In this document: in pieces, positions 10,843 to 22,253 of the stretch
How the letters are laid out: each line of letters starts with the position of its first letter
Numbering within the stretch: position 1 is the stretch's first letter
Assembly: GCA_029204225.1 (NCBI GenBank)
Contig: CM055097.1
Location: forward strand, 31,073,599-31,137,598
Source of the DNA: Diphasiastrum complanatum
Lineage: Eukaryota; Streptophyta; Lycopodiopsida; Lycopodiales; Lycopodiaceae
DNA length: 64,000 nt
Direction: 5' to 3'
The notes under the pieces: generated by a model
Seen by the model: the letters and a program-made list of their open reading frames with translations, nothing else
Databases searched by the model: none
Told to the model about the DNA's origin: nothing
Program-made: the position numbers and the translations under genes

Positions 10843-12832
10843 CATTTAGACTCTAAATAATGTTTTTAGAGTTCAAGGGGCAAGTATGGCACGGAGATGC
10901 CCTTGTACCTGACGCTAATGCTTGAGCTAAAACTCCTTGTATGCTATGTAATATGTTATAGCTTCTTACATTTGTGAAATCTAATTTGAACTTCATACTT
11001 TTGTTGTGTCCTTTTACTGATCAGTATAGAGTCTGTCCTGATACGAATACATTTTTAGTGTTGAATTTCACACGTGTGGGACAACCCAAAAGTATGTTTG
11101 ATCTCCTAAGATGTGGGTGATTTTCACAATAGATCAAGCATAGATTAAATTCCAAGATCTATCTCCCAAATCTAAGGCAAGAGCACAATGAAACATACAT
11201 ATATCACTCTCCAAAGTACATTCACACATGTCGAGACTTGAGATGGAAAAAAATAAAAATAGCCTTGCTCTCGGGTAGAGAGAGAATCCAAGTACCAATA
11301 CTCGGGTAGAGAGAGAAAGCCAAAAATGCTTAAAATGTAGAAACTCTCATGAACTCCAAAAATCTCTTACATAGAATTAATCTAAGACACATATAAGTAG
11401 CAACTAGAGGTTAAGGGGAGTGAAACATGATTGTACGCCTTCTTTTCCTCCTCTAAATATGATTGGCTTAGTGACATAGTGAGCCTCAAACTTGATTGGA
11501 CCAATTTGATGGATTTCTAGCTTTTGATTGGTCACTAGCTCTCATGCCAACACATAGGGAAGTGTCACACATCCAACCTCATCATGACAAATGTAACAAG
11601 CCTAACCTAGCTCGAGCCACATCAAATCCTACTTTAGTCCTAATCATGACTTTACATGTGTATGCCTATTTTGCCTCTAAGTCAATATTGGCCCTATCTC
11701 CTACTAACATGTGGATAGATGTCTACAAAATTTAAGGTACCCCTAACTCAACAAAGATCTAACATGATTATGAATACTTTCCACACGTGGGAACATGCTC
11801 CACATGTGCGATATTTCCATATGTACAAGGATATGCAAAATATCCAAGCTAGATTTTGCCAATTTTTCACACTCCTCAAAAACTAGCTTGATGAGTACTA
11901 GATCAAACAGGAAACTTGTGAAACTTGTTGAGTGGATCCTTCAGTATGAATGTGATGTGAATACCAACCAAGGGATCCTTCATAGCGGCAAATTCACCAA
12001 ATCCATGATAGGATTTCTTTGGTAGGAATCAATTGCCAACTCCTTGAATGAGCATTTCACCAATTTGTCACCATTTCCTTGTGTTCCCTCCATGCTTGAA
12101 GATGATCTTGGGCTTGAAAGCTCCATTTCCTTGAAAATAGCTACACCATAAGGAGAGAAATCCAAGGCCTCCATGCCTCATAATGACAATGAAGAACAAG
12201 ATCACAAGATAGGCAAAAAGGTTGATTGCCAAAATTTTGTACTCTAGCTTGACTAGTCCACATACTATGAACCTTTTCCATGATAGATCTAATTTTGAAA
12301 TCAACAACTATCTTGATCTTTTATCTGTGAGCAAGTACGGTTTTCACACAGATTCTCGACATTGAAGAAATTGACACCTGAGCGAAACATCTAGCCACTT
12401 GTGTGCATTTATTGAAAAACCTTGACCATTTTCCGTTGACCGAGCTTTGCCCACTCGCCCAGCTATCTGGCATCTCTCAAACGTATTCGATCAACTGGCC
12501 ATCCCAGCCATGTGGCATCTTAGCTCCGTTCACTCTACTTTTAGCATCAATCTTTGCCACTGTAATGAAGATGGTTACACATACCTCTGATCTGACGGTT
12601 CTCACCACTTGGTTATTAGCAAAAAATCGGCATATAGTTGCCTATGTAAAAGGGTCCCAACTTGTCTCTAAAGTGGCTAGACATGTTATAGTAGACTTTT
12701 GTGATGGTCTCAAGAACCGTAAAAAATATTTGGTATATGTCAATTTTTGTAAAGCCGAGCAAAAAGTGCCGGTCCACCTAGAATTGATATGAGAGCATTG
12801 GATCTAACTCAGGGATAGATGACGTAAAAGCC
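10843..12832. mobile_element. Decayed, probably gypsy-type LTR/leader sequence
   Basis: No intact gene was found. A possible LTR start, TGTTGAATTTCACACGTGTGG, lies at 11058; a similar CACACGTGTGGAA string borders the LTR at the right end of the window (63830). Short repeats of CTCGGGTAGAGAGAGA occur near 11270-11320. At 12779 TGAGAGCATTGGATCTAACTC resembles a degenerate PBS/leader and precedes a zinc-knuckle frame. The assignment is weak. Confidence 0.35.
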
Positions 12833-13295
12833 ATGTTGAAAGTACACATGGATGTGATGGATGAGAATATTTCTACCCTAGCTTTAGACGTGAATTTTCT
12901 TAAACAACAACAAAATATGATTGGACAAAGACGTAACACGGATATGCTCCCACCGCTAGTATGCCGACATTGTCAAGGCAACCACCTCAATAGGAACTGT
13001 CCGAATATGGTTTGTGTGAATTGCAAGAAAACGGGACATCTAGAAGATAGCTGTTGGAGTCAATGAGAGGCATTGAAGACTGGAAATCATATATCCCTGG
13101 CCCTATCAATCATAGATCTCCTGAAGGCAATGGAGTAGGACCTTCAAGACCAATGATGTTTCTCCAGAGAGACACTAGATACACTCCTTCTGAGAAAGGA
13201 AAAACCAAGGTAGAGGAAGAGAGACCTCCCATCAACCTAATTGATATTGAACCACTTGCAAAGAAGAAGTGCTGGTGGTGACCCGTAGTGGACAA
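12833..13295 (+). pseudogene. Gag fragment with two zinc knuckles
   Basis: A short frame contains MDENISTLALDVNFLKQQQN, then two consecutive CCHC knuckles, CRHCQGNHLNRNC and CVNCKKTGHLEDSC, near 12961-13050. Paired knuckles are typical of retroelement nucleocapsid domains, which bind RNA in the virus-like particle. A stop at 13064 ends the frame; the overlapping frame 13054-13281 (PINLIDIEPLAKKK) is probably its continuation after a frameshift. No protease or RT follows, so this is an isolated 3' gag fragment. It is probably gypsy rather than copia, because copia gag usually has a single knuckle, but the lineage is uncertain. Confidence 0.7.
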
Positions 13296-14770
13296 CGAAA
13301 GGAAATACTAGACAAAATCCTAAAAACTTTCATGTGTTGTGTTAGAACACATTGTATTGTACACAATTGATCTTGCCCTCCATTCTCTAGTAGGTTCAGC
13401 CTTAGAGGAGGAGGTTTAGTTTAGAGTTTTATCATTGTAGCTTTAAGTTAATCTAGGCCCTCCATGTTGGATTTATCTCCTCTATTCTCCTAAATCCTAT
13501 GTTAATCTGCATCTATTCATGTTGCTACAGTTTTACTCGTGTTGTCGCTTCTCAGCCTAGGCATTCTCTCTCTCCCTCTCTCCACTCTCTTTCTCCTCTC
13601 TCTCCTCTCCCTCTCTATTCTTGCTAGTAGTGTTAGTTTTTACCATTTTTTCGTGATTTGCACTGTAGGGAGAGATTGTGGGGTGGGAGGATCAGATCCA
13701 AGCATCCAATCCCTTCATTAATGTATAAAATCCATTAAAATCAGAAAAAAAAAGCTCAAAATTTGTTTTTGGAGGGAAAAAGAGAGGCAAAATCTCATCA
13801 GATTTTGATTTCTCAAAAACCAATGGGCATGAACCTTCGCATGACTGGTAGTAGCTCCAGGGTACTATCCTAGACCTGCATAGAAGCCTACGAGGGTTAG
13901 TTCCCATCAGATTTTGAAAAAACAGAGAAATACCCAAAAAAAATTCAAAAATCCCTTGTAAAAATGATTTTTTTTTCAAAACTCAAAACTAACCTTCGCA
14001 AAGCTCTCTGAAGTTCCATCTCACTGAGACAAGGACACAGAGAAGTCTGCGAGAGTTAGATCCCAAAAAAAGTGCCCCTATGAAGGTTCCCAAGAGCAAA
14101 AAGTGGCCTAAAACCTTCTCAGACAATAAATTTTTGAGTTTCCCTGGGAATTAACTCTTGCAGCTTGGTAAGCAAGTGGATCTGACTCAGATACAAGCAC
14201 ATACTAGCTTGCAAAGATTAGTTCCCAGAAAATCTCAAAATTTGGCCAGAAAACCCCAAAAAAATGCAGTTTTTTCAAGATTTTTTGAGTTTCCTAGAAA
14301 ATTAACTCTTGCAGCCTGGTGAGTAGCTGAATATAACTGAGATACAAGTGCATACTAGTCTGCAAGGGTTTGTTCCCAGAAAATCTTAAAATCTTGTCAA
14401 ATCTAGGTTGCAGTCACAATATCCATCAAGATCCAACATCCCTGGACTGAACCAAGTGAATGAACCTCAGATCAAGTTGATCAGTACCAAGAAAAATCAT
14501 TCCACCACCATCCATACCAACCATTCATCACTCTTCTGTCCACACTCTTCTGTCCATCTCCATATTCTCTTGACAGTGTAACTTTCATTGCGGTTATGTG
14601 TTAAATCCATTTCTGTTTCTGTTCACATCCATACGGATCTCTCTTTTCTTGATTCTTTTCTACTCTTCTTTTTCTTCTTCCACTCCAAAAAGGCTGAAAC
14701 ACCAGAGTCATTGAGCAAACCTTGAAGCAATTCACCAACTAGCTACTTTGCGACATTCTAGTACTGAACT
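13296..14770 (+). mobile_element. Tat-like element X: LTR remnant and leader
   Basis: Sequence from about 13540 (CTCAGCCTAGGCATTC and CT-rich) matches the LTR interior of W near 61998. At about 13625 it jumps to leader sequence matching W at 55890, so the LTR end and PBS are deleted. The leader (13660-14700) contains CTCACTGAGACAAGGACACA and two copies of the roughly 150-bp module around CTCTTGCAGC(T/C)TGGT (14160 and 14307), which W carries about six times. Z has a shorter related leader. Confidence 0.75.
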
Positions 14771-15663
14771 ATGGAGATCGCCCTTGTAGCATTATCGAAA
14801 TTAAAAAAGTTCCCTGCTGAAACAATACGAGACTACACCTATTGGATCTATCATCTAGTGAAGGATTGTGATCCCACAATTCTCCAACAGATCATCATAG
14901 CAAAATACTATGCTGGACTGCCCAAGAGGATCAGATCTGGTATGGAAGAGTTAGCATCCTATGCGTCGCTTGCACAACTTTGTAAGGATGCTGCCTTGAT
15001 GGCTCAGGAAGAAGGATTTTCCCTATCCAGATGGGAAATCAGAGGAACAAAGGTCGACAACGAGCAATGATCCAACAAGAATGAAACCCCATGCAAGGCA
15101 ACAAAGTGCAGCAAGGTCAAGTAGATCAAGTGCAGCGAAAGACCAAGAAGTTCAAGCTGTTAGCAAGCTTATGCTTGCTCTATTAAGTTTCTTGAAAAGG
15201 ACGAATGTACCTTCTACTTTGGAGATCATCCAAGTACCAGGTGTCCAATCAAGAATCCGTGCTTGTTAAAAGGACAAAATACAGAGCAACAGACTTGTCA
15301 ACAGCAAGATCCAGCGGTTCAACAATCAGAAGCAGAATCAAGCCAAAAAGGAGCTCACCAGAAGGATGAATGTCAGATTGATCCATCTAAATCACGAGTT
15401 TCTTCAACAAACAGTGGCAAGGTAGTAGTTTTGGTTATATCCTCTTGCATGTCACCGAATTCAATGGAGGACCATAACAGCCTACCAGTCTACTTTGTGG
15501 AAGATCCTAAGGGGAATCTATTACCAGTGTATGCCTATCAACTTAGAGACGATGGTGTATTGCACTCGGTAAGATGCTATGGATGCGGAGGGAAACATCG
15601 CCATGCTGAATGTCCACATCGAGGGGATCCATCAACATTTGATCCCTCGTGTTCACAATGCAC
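14771..15663 (+). pseudogene. Gypsy/Tat-like gag of element X, broken and interrupted
   Basis: The frame has a capsid-like sequence LKKFPAETIRDYTYWIYHLV and YYAGLPKRIRSGMEELASYA, matching the W gag at 59564-59760. Stops at about 15068 and several frameshifts follow. A cysteine/histidine motif, CYGCGGKHRHAECPHRGDPS (about 15573), then DPSCSQC, match W at 60313-60400. The match breaks at about 15660 (TTCACAATGC), where the truncated LTR of element Y begins. W shows that GGAGTTAATCATCC should follow, but this is not present at the other side of Y. No protease, RT or integrase of X is in the window. Confidence 0.8.
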
Positions 15664-16183
15664 TTTTTGAAAGTGTGGGAAAGTTGGTAGTCGAGTTTGA
15701 GAGAGATTCAAATTTGAACTTTGGGTACATTGAATCTAGACACAAAAATAGAAGGGTTTACATTTTGGAGGGAAAGCCAAGTGGCCAAATAGGGTTTGGA
15801 AACTCTATAAAAGGATGTAACTCATGGAGATACATATCTTCTCTCTTCTCTCTCTCATTTCATCATTATACATGGTTCTCTTTGGGTTCTGCTACTCATC
15901 GGTGCACTATCTTGGTGATATCTTGCAATCTTGTGTGTATAATGCTCATATTTTGTTATTTTTTGTTCCACACGTATGAAATACAGTAGGGTACTATAAT
16001 TTTATGGACAACAAACATATTTTATGTTTTGGTTCATGTTTGATCAGTATCTCTTAGAGTTTGCATCTCATTTTGTATATAGATGCTGATTTTTCTACAT
16101 TGGCAGGATTGTTGGTTTGCTCCTTTTTGTAACCAAAGATCAGGGACATGGATTGGATCTTCAATGATCTGAAATCCTTCACA
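15664..16183 (+). mobile_element. Copia element Y, 5' LTR (5'-truncated)
   Basis: This matches 30071-30587 closely, from TTTTGAAAGTGTGGG to AAATCCTTCACA. It has a TATA box, CTCTATAAAAGG, at about 15806. The 3' LTR extends about 135 bp further upstream (to TGTGAGAG at 29937), so this copy has lost its start; that also explains why no target duplication is seen. Confidence 0.88.
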
Positions 16184-16195
16184 TGGTATCAGAGC
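16184..16195 (+). other. Primer-binding site of element Y
   Basis: TGGTATCAGAGC follows directly on the LTR end (...CTTCACA), the canonical copia arrangement. A leader of about 580 bp without coding sense follows before the gag ATG at 16774. Confidence 0.93.
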
Positions 16196-16773
16196 TATTG
16201 TGTTTCAGGTTATGAAAATATCAGCCATATTTAGCAAGGATTTGGAGGAGTTACCAATGCTAGAGCATGCTAGATTGATTTCTACTAAAAAATCAACATT
16301 TTTGCATGTGTAGAATTGATCTTTTGTAGGTAAAAACTCAATATAGGGTTATATACTTGATAAATTCCGATTTCACACTTGGCTTACTGGATTTAGATGA
16401 TTTTTGGTGCATTAGTAAGGTCTCATTGGAGGCTACAAGAAGATATACCAAGTTTCTAGAAATTGCATGTAGAATTTGAGATATTCAATTTTTTGTGATT
16501 TTGTCAAAACCCTAATTTTGATTGGATATCTAGTTTGTGAGGTTATTGAACTTCATTTGAGTGTGTTTCAGGCAAGAATCATTAGATTGAGGATAGATCA
16601 TAGGTTGATCAAGATTTCACTATTCTATGTGTTGATTTTCTAGTTAGAAGTGCTAGAAGAGATTTGAGAGGTTCCATATCTTTGTGATTTCTTCTTGAGT
16701 TCATTTGTTGAAATTCAAGAGAGTGCTTTGTGCATTGGAATAGGTTGATAGAAGAAGATCAAGTCATTGCAAC

Positions 16774-17922
16774 ATGGCTACAAGTGGTGGATTCATGTTG
16801 GAGAGCAATGACAAGCTTACCTCAATCAACTATTCTACTTGGAAGGTGAGGATGGAGTCCTTATTGGAGATGAATGAGCTGATGGAGATTGTTGCAGGTG
16901 TGGAGGAGAGGCCTCAAGCACCTCAAGATCAAGTGAGGTATGACAAGAGAGCAAAGAAAGCTCTACACATGATTAAGATGAATGTTACCAATGAACTTCT
17001 TAAGGAAGTTGGTAAGTGCACATCATCTTTGGAGGCTTGGGAAGCATTGAAGAAGCTTTATGAATCCAAGTCAACATCAAGAGTGCTTAATCTTAGGAGA
17101 CAAATCTTTCAAAGTTTGAAAAAGAAGGAAGAGAGTACTCATGCTTTTGTTTTGAGGGTTAAAGCATTCAATGATAAGTTAGCATGTATTGATGAAAGCA
17201 TTAAGGAGGTAGAACTTGTTCAAGTTATACTTAATGGCTTGTTGGATGATCATGCTAATCTTGTTCAAAGTTTTGCTATTCAAAAGACTTTGCCAAGTAT
17301 TCTAGATTTGCAAGAGATCTTGGTGAATGAGGAGTATAGGCCTCAATCAAGAGGAGGTGGATCTACATCGACATCTCATTATGAAGAGGATGCTATGTTC
17401 ATCAAAGGCAAGTTCAAGGGCAAAGGCAAAGGCAAGTGGTCAACAGGACAAGATCAAGGTGAGACTTCTTCTTTTGGCAAAAAGAAAGATAATTCTAAGT
17501 TGAAATGCTTCTATTGTGGAATCAAAGGGCATTTTGCTAATGAATGTTTCAAGAAGAAAAGAGATGAAGGTAGCAAGCAAAGCACCTTTACTACTAATGA
17601 TAAGAATCTAGGTGGTGGTGATTCTCTTTTGATGTGTTCTTCAAGTCCAATATCAAGTGAAGGTGACAAAGATTTGTGGTGGATTGATAGTGGAGCTAGT
17701 TCACACATGACTAGTCACAAGGAGTTCTTTACTTCTTTGGTCACTTATGATGGAGCCAAGAAAGCAATTCACATGGCCAATGGTGGTGAGTGTGTGATTG
17801 AAGGTATCGGTTCAATTCCTATTTGTCTCTCTACTAATAAGAAACATTCTTTCACTTTCAAAGAATTTGCTAAGTTTTGTTCAAATGATAGAGAAAGGAT
17901 ACATGGTAAAGTTTGGTGGTGA
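16774..17922 (+). CDS. Copia Gag with N-terminal protease portion, element Y
   Basis: This 382-codon frame is the longest unbroken gag in the window. The N-terminus is MATSGGFMLESNDKLTSI with the copia gag motif NYSTWKVRMESLLEMNELM. The UBN2-type middle includes ALKKLYESKSTSRVLNLRRQ and FNDKLACIDESIKEVELVQV. A basic linker is followed by one CCHC knuckle, CFYCGIKGHFANEC (about residues 247-260). The protease begins with WWIDSGASSHMTSHKEFF (about residue 303). A frameshift near 17850 ends it; the next frame (17798-18133) continues with MIEKGYMVKFGGDACF, typical of the stretch between protease and GAG-pre-integrase. It would form particles and bind RNA; Gag may still be translatable. Confidence 0.9.
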   Translation: MATSGGFMLESNDKLTSINYSTWKVRMESLLEMNELMEIVAGVEERPQAPQDQVRYDKRAKKALHMIKMNVTNELLKEVGKCTSSLEAWEALKKLYESKSTSRVLNLRRQIFQSLKKKEESTHAFVLRVKAFNDKLACIDESIKEVELVQVILNGLLDDHANLVQSFAIQKTLPSILDLQEILVNEEYRPQSRGGGSTSTSHYEEDAMFIKGKFKGKGKGKWSTGQDQGETSSFGKKKDNSKLKCFYCGIKGHFANECFKKKRDEGSKQSTFTTNDKNLGGGDSLLMCSSSPISSEGDKDLWWIDSGASSHMTSHKEFFTSLVTYDGAKKAIHMANGGECVIEGIGSIPICLSTNKKHSFTFKEFAKFCSNDRERIHGKVWW

Positions 17923-18534
17923 TGCTTGTTTCATTACAAAGGAAGAAATCTCGGTTGCTAGGGGCGATAGACAAGGTAGACTTTTCAAGCTTGATGCTTT
18001 TGTTATGGCTAACAAAAAGGATGGAATGGAAAAGGAGATTGGTCTCAAATTTCCAAAGTTACCTTTTAACATCAATAAGATTGGTGGATCTTATGCAAAG
18101 TCTAAAAGGCTTCCTTATGCTAGATCTAGGTGAAGATCTAATGTGCTTCTTGGAGATGTTCATCTTTGTGCTAACTTGGCTAGTCTTGAGGATAATGATG
18201 GTGTTTCAATGGTTCTTCATGGCAAGTGCAAGCATGTAAAAGGTAAGGAAAGAGCTAACTTCATCAATGGAGGTGAAGGTTCTTCCTTGGAAAAGATTGT
18301 TGTTAATGATTTCTTTGATCATATGGAAAAAGATGTTTCTAGGTGCATTCATGAAGGAGGTGGTTCTTCTACATTATTTTGTGATGAGTCCAAGGAAGTC
18401 ATTTTTGCAACAAGTGGAGTCACATGTCTTCATAAAGAAAGTAGATCAAATGTTCTATCAAGAGACTTGGTGAGGGAGATAGTCACAAGACAAGAAGAAG
18501 AGAAGTATGTGAAGAGTTCAAAGTAGGAGGTACC
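17873..18534 (+). pseudogene. Post-protease region of element Y, diverged, integrase not recognisable
   Basis: Two frames cover this stretch. The first (to 18133) carries the protease/GAG-pre linker (ITKEEISVARGDRQGRLFKL) and then loses similarity. The second (18143-18526) starts MLLGDVHLCANLASLEDND and contains DHMEKDVSRCIHEGGGSS; I recognise no domain. In an ordinary copia element the GAG-pre-integrase and integrase would occupy about 1.5 kb here; this 660-bp stretch shows neither the HHCC nor the DDE motifs. It looks like a replaced or heavily deleted pol. Confidence 0.5.
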
Positions 18535-18846
18535 TTGAATGATGTCATTGTGAATGATAGTGAGCGAAAATTATTATCATATGAGTCATTACCTGAATCA
18601 TTGAGTAGAAGTTCTGGTTTGAAAAAAGAGAGTACTTCAATCATCCTTATGTTAAAGGTACTAGTCAATTTTTTCATGGCTTCTAGTGTCTTTGAGGTTT
18701 CTACTTCTTATGATGCAATCATTAAGAGAGAGTCTTATAAAGGAAAGAGCAATGGAAGATTGGTTCTTGGGAAGATCCAAGGCATGATTCTCACATCTCT
18801 TCATCAACTCAAAGGATTCTATGATTGTGAATTGATCACTCATGAT
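18535..18846 (+). CDS. Element Y second ORF, 5' part (split by Z)
   Basis: The frame opens at ATG 18535 and runs in phase up to the exact insertion point of element Z at 18846. Past Z and one copy of the target duplication it continues in the same phase at 28637. Residues include FMASSVFEVSTSYDAIIKRE and SLHQLKGFYDCELITHD. No domain is recognised in this part. It is a remnant or non-autonomous-element ORF; see the entry for 28637-29566 for the RT-like portion. Confidence 0.6.
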
Positions 18847-19662
18847 TGTTGGGGGTATTCCCAACAAAGTGTAAATAAATAAAATCCTCCAATAAAATGT
18901 GTTGCGAGGGCATGGCATCCTGCGTGTATAAGCCCGTGGCCCAATGAGCACGCAATTAAAGTTGTAGATAAAATAAACTTGACTTGGGCCTTGGAATAAA
19001 AATAAGACAAGGCCCAATGTCATTTTTAAACTTAGAGATTACTTTTTTGAGTTGGGTCCAAATTGGGACTCACATGAATCTTGTGATTTCTAATGTACTT
19101 TTTGTGGACCCTTGGATCAAATTGGGTCCAAGATGAGTGGATAGGATCATTGTGAATAATAGCCAATAGGATTGAGGGGCAAGGGCCTTCCCATTTTATA
19201 AAAAAACACCATTTGTACACTATTTCGATGCTTAATGAGAAGGAGAAAACTTTACCAATTTTGGAAGAGAAGCATCCTCATTTGCAATTCAATGCTTGCT
19301 ATTGCTCTTGTTGTTTCCATTTGCTTTCAAGTTCATGCTTGTTGGTTTCAATATTTTAAGTTTCTCCTTTAGCAAGTACAATGTGCATTTGAGCTAACCT
19401 CAACCCTCACTCTCCATCTCTCTCTCTTTCTCTTCCCTTCTCAATCTCTTCTTCTCCATTCCTTCTCTTCAACCAAGACCATGGTGAATGTTAGTGTAGA
19501 GGAGTAGAGTTAAAGAGGAGTAGTATAGTGGTGAGTAGATCTAAGGGAGAAAGTAGGAAACTAACTAAAAGTAGCATCTATGCATAGTTAGGTACCTATC
19601 CAATGATCTAGCCTTTGTTGACAGGCATAAGGGCTATACTACAAGAGATCTTCAACCCCACA
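18847..19662 (+). mobile_element. Element Z 5' LTR
   Basis: The 816-bp LTR starts TGTTGGGGGTATTCCCAACA, which is itself an inverted repeat (TGTTGGG/CCCAACA). A TATA box, CATTTTATAAAAAAAC, lies at about 19192. It ends CAACCCCACA just before the PBS. Confidence 0.95.
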
Positions 19663-19663
19663 G

Positions 19664-19681
19664 TGGCGCCGTTGCCGGGGA
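19664..19681 (+). other. Element Z primer-binding site (tRNA-Asp type)
   Basis: TGGCGCCGTTGCCGGGGA is the primer-binding site known from plant Tat/Athila gypsy elements. It lies one base after the LTR end. Confidence 0.93.
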
Positions 19682-20220
19682 TAGGTTTCCACTGACTAGT
19701 TTAGTTGCATTTTAGCTATTTTCTTGTTTTTTTAGAATAGTTTAAGTAGATTTGTGGGAGTTAGAGTTAGTTTTCTATATTTTTTTTTGTGTTTGGACTG
19801 TTCACAGCTAGCGGAGGAGGTGTGAGAGGGTAGAGGAGGCCCTGAACAACCTCTAAGGGCTTGAAACCCAAACCAACCATCCAAAAAACTCAAAAAACAC
19901 ACCAATCTGTATTTTGGAGGGAAAAAGAGCCAAAAAATTCATCAAATTTTTATATCTCCAGAATCAGTGGGAATTAATCCTTGCATGACTGGAAGCAGCT
20001 CTAGGGTACTATCCTAGACCTGCATAGAAGCTTGCGAGAGTTAGTTCCAAGCAGATTGTAAAAATCAGAGAAAAATTATAAAAAATTCAAAAAACTCTTG
20101 GAAAAATCCAAAAAAATTCAAATCTTCATAAGAACTCTCGTAGAGCCCTCTGAAGTTCCATCTCAGTGAGACCAGGACACAGAGAAGCTTGAGCTAACTG
20201 ATGAACAGGTCCTACACCAC
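19682..20220 (+). mobile_element. Element Z leader
   Basis: The leader is non-coding. From about 19960 it matches the leaders of X and W (GGGTACTATCCTAGACCTGC, TCTCAGTGAGACCAGGACAC). It lacks the multiple 150-bp modules seen in W. The capsid part of gag present in X and W is absent: leader sequence joins at about 20195 directly to a downstream coding frame. Confidence 0.8.
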
Positions 20221-20770
20221 ATGGACCCAGATCGTTACGGAACCAAGAAGATACTAACTCAACCACCACAAAAGTCTGCTATGGCGAAAGTCTCAAGGAT
20301 CGATCCACCCAAGGCACCTGTGAATAAGAAGAATCAGTTGAAGCAACGCTACAACCAGGTGATCCGATGGAGTGACCTACCCGAAGAGGCTATAGCTACA
20401 GTAGACGTTGATATTTGCAACCATGAGGCGAATGTTACAACAGTCCCGAAGAAAGACAACAAGGATGAACCCACCAAAATGACAAAAAAGAGCAAAAAGA
20501 AGGTGTTGGATTCCTTAAAGTCAATCAAGTTGGACTCAGATATAGTGTCATCTTCTACACAGGTGACAGAAAATAAAAAAATGACCAGTCGGGCCAAGAT
20601 CAATATGCTGAAAGAGGAATCTCGACGAGCTCCAGTTCACGAGATGCCTGGTACTTTCAAGGATTATACATTGGACAATGTGGTAATCATGATGCTGAGC
20701 CCAACGAGAACTTGATCAAAGTCAGGCACCAGCGGAACAAGTCTTCGAGAGACCTGCGCGAACACAGCCG
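20221..20770 (+). pseudogene. Gag-to-RT linker remnant of element Z
   Basis: The frame at 20221-20715 (164 residues) is Lys-rich: NQLKQRYNQVIRWSDLPEEA, MTKKSKKKVLDSLKSIK, ending LDNVVIMML. It lies between the leader and RT, where the end of gag and the protease are expected, but no zinc knuckle and no D(T/S)G protease motif are visible. Capsid and protease have probably been deleted. A frameshift separates it from the RT frame. Confidence 0.55.
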
Positions 20771-21928
20771 ATGAATCTTGTGGAATCAGGAGAAGAAGAA
20801 ATGATAGTGCATGTGGGAGAGCAGTTAACACCCACGCAGTTCAAGGGACTACGATCCTTGTTGGTGGAATATAAGGACTGTTTTGCCTGGAGCTATAGTG
20901 ATCTAAAGGGCATTCCGCCAATAGTAGTCCAACATACCATACCCTTGGTGGACGAAGCAGTCCCCAAGGTGAGCCGTTACTACCGTTGCAATCCGAATCA
21001 TACAAAACTGATCAAACAAGAGTTGCAAAAGCTGATGGATGCAGATTTCATTTACGAAATCAAGCACACAGAATGGGTATCACCAATAGTTATAGTATCC
21101 AAGAAGAATATCAAAATGCGGATCTATGTGAATCTGAAGGCGCTTAATGCAGTCACAAAAAAGGACCATTTCTCTTTACCATTTATGAAAAGTGTCCTCG
21201 ATAGAATAGTTGGCGACGAAGCCTACAGTTTTCTGGATGGCTTCAGCGGCTACAACCAGGTGAAAATAGCCTCCTTGGACCAGCACAAGACAACATTTGC
21301 CATAGAATGGGGAATTTATGCCTATAAAGTGATGCTATTCAGACTTTGCAATGCTCCAATCACTTTCCAACGAGTCATGCAGGCGACATTGAAAGATTAT
21401 TTGCAAAAAATTTTGGAAATTCTTTTGGACGATCTATGCGTGCATGGAACAGATTCAGAACACTTATCCAATTTGGAGAAGGTGTTACAAAAATGCCGCG
21501 ACTACCAAATCTCCCTGAATCTAGAAAAATGTCAATTCTGGGTGGTACATGGCTTGATACTCGGCCATATAGTGTCAAGACACGGGATCGCCATAGATCT
21601 ATCAAAAATTAGGATCATAATTGATCTACCACCACCGGGGATGATCCGCGAGGTCTACATTTTTATGGGTCATGCTAACTATTATAGGATCTTCATTCTT
21701 GATTTTGTGGAGTTAGCCAGACCAATTTACAAGCTCACAACGGATCCACATTGGAATGAGGAAGCTCTAGAGGCTTTCCAGAAGATTAAGGATGCATTGG
21801 TCTCAACACCAATCTTACGACCACCCAATTGGTCCATTGAGTTTCATGTGCATACGGACACATCGAAGTATGCAGTTGGAGTAGTTTTAACCCAGCCCGG
21901 TGAACACAAAAAGGATTTTCCAATCTGA
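20771..21928 (+). pseudogene. Gypsy reverse transcriptase and start of RNase H, element Z
   Basis: This 385-codon frame has the RT domain order of Ty3/gypsy: QLTPTQFKGLRSLLVEYKDC, FIYEIKHTEWVSPIVIVSKK, MRIYVNLKALNAVTKKDHFS, then YSFLDGFSGYNQVKIA. The catalytic box reads ILLDDLCVHG, where YxDD would normally stand, so the usual Tyr is Leu but both Asp remain. LARPIYKLT and the RNase H start HTDTSKYAVGVVLTQPGEHK follow. The domain would copy the element RNA into DNA in the particle. It ends at TGA 21926, after which RNase H continues in the same region with stops. Changes such as YVNLKALN (usually DYRxLN) suggest inactivity. Confidence 0.92.
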
Positions 21929-22253
21929 TTTGCAAGCCAGCAGCTCAATGATACCGAAATGAATTATTCAACCACAGAGCGGGAAGCACTGGCAATGATC
22001 TATGCGGTTAAGAAGTTTCGACACTATTTGATGGCCACACATTTTGCTTTTTATACGGACCATCAACCCTTGTTGTATCTCGTTAATAAAACTTGCAAAA
22101 TGGCCAGATGACTCCTTCTGTTGTTGGAATTTGATTTTCGGATAGTAGTTTGCAAGGGAAAAAAAACTACATGGCGATCATGTGTCATGAATCAAGGGAA
22201 AGGAGATTGCCACCCAACCCAATGATGAGTTAGCAGATGCTGCCTTATTTTAC
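21929..22253 (+). pseudogene. RNase H continuation of element Z, decayed
   Basis: Translation through the stop at 21926 gives FASQQLNDTEMNYSTTEREA and AVKKFRHYLMATHFAFYTDH, standard gypsy RNase H motifs with the ExxA and TDH segments, followed by another stop at about 22108. It degrades primer tRNA and genomic RNA in an active element; it is broken here. It leads directly into the integrase frame. Confidence 0.85.
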
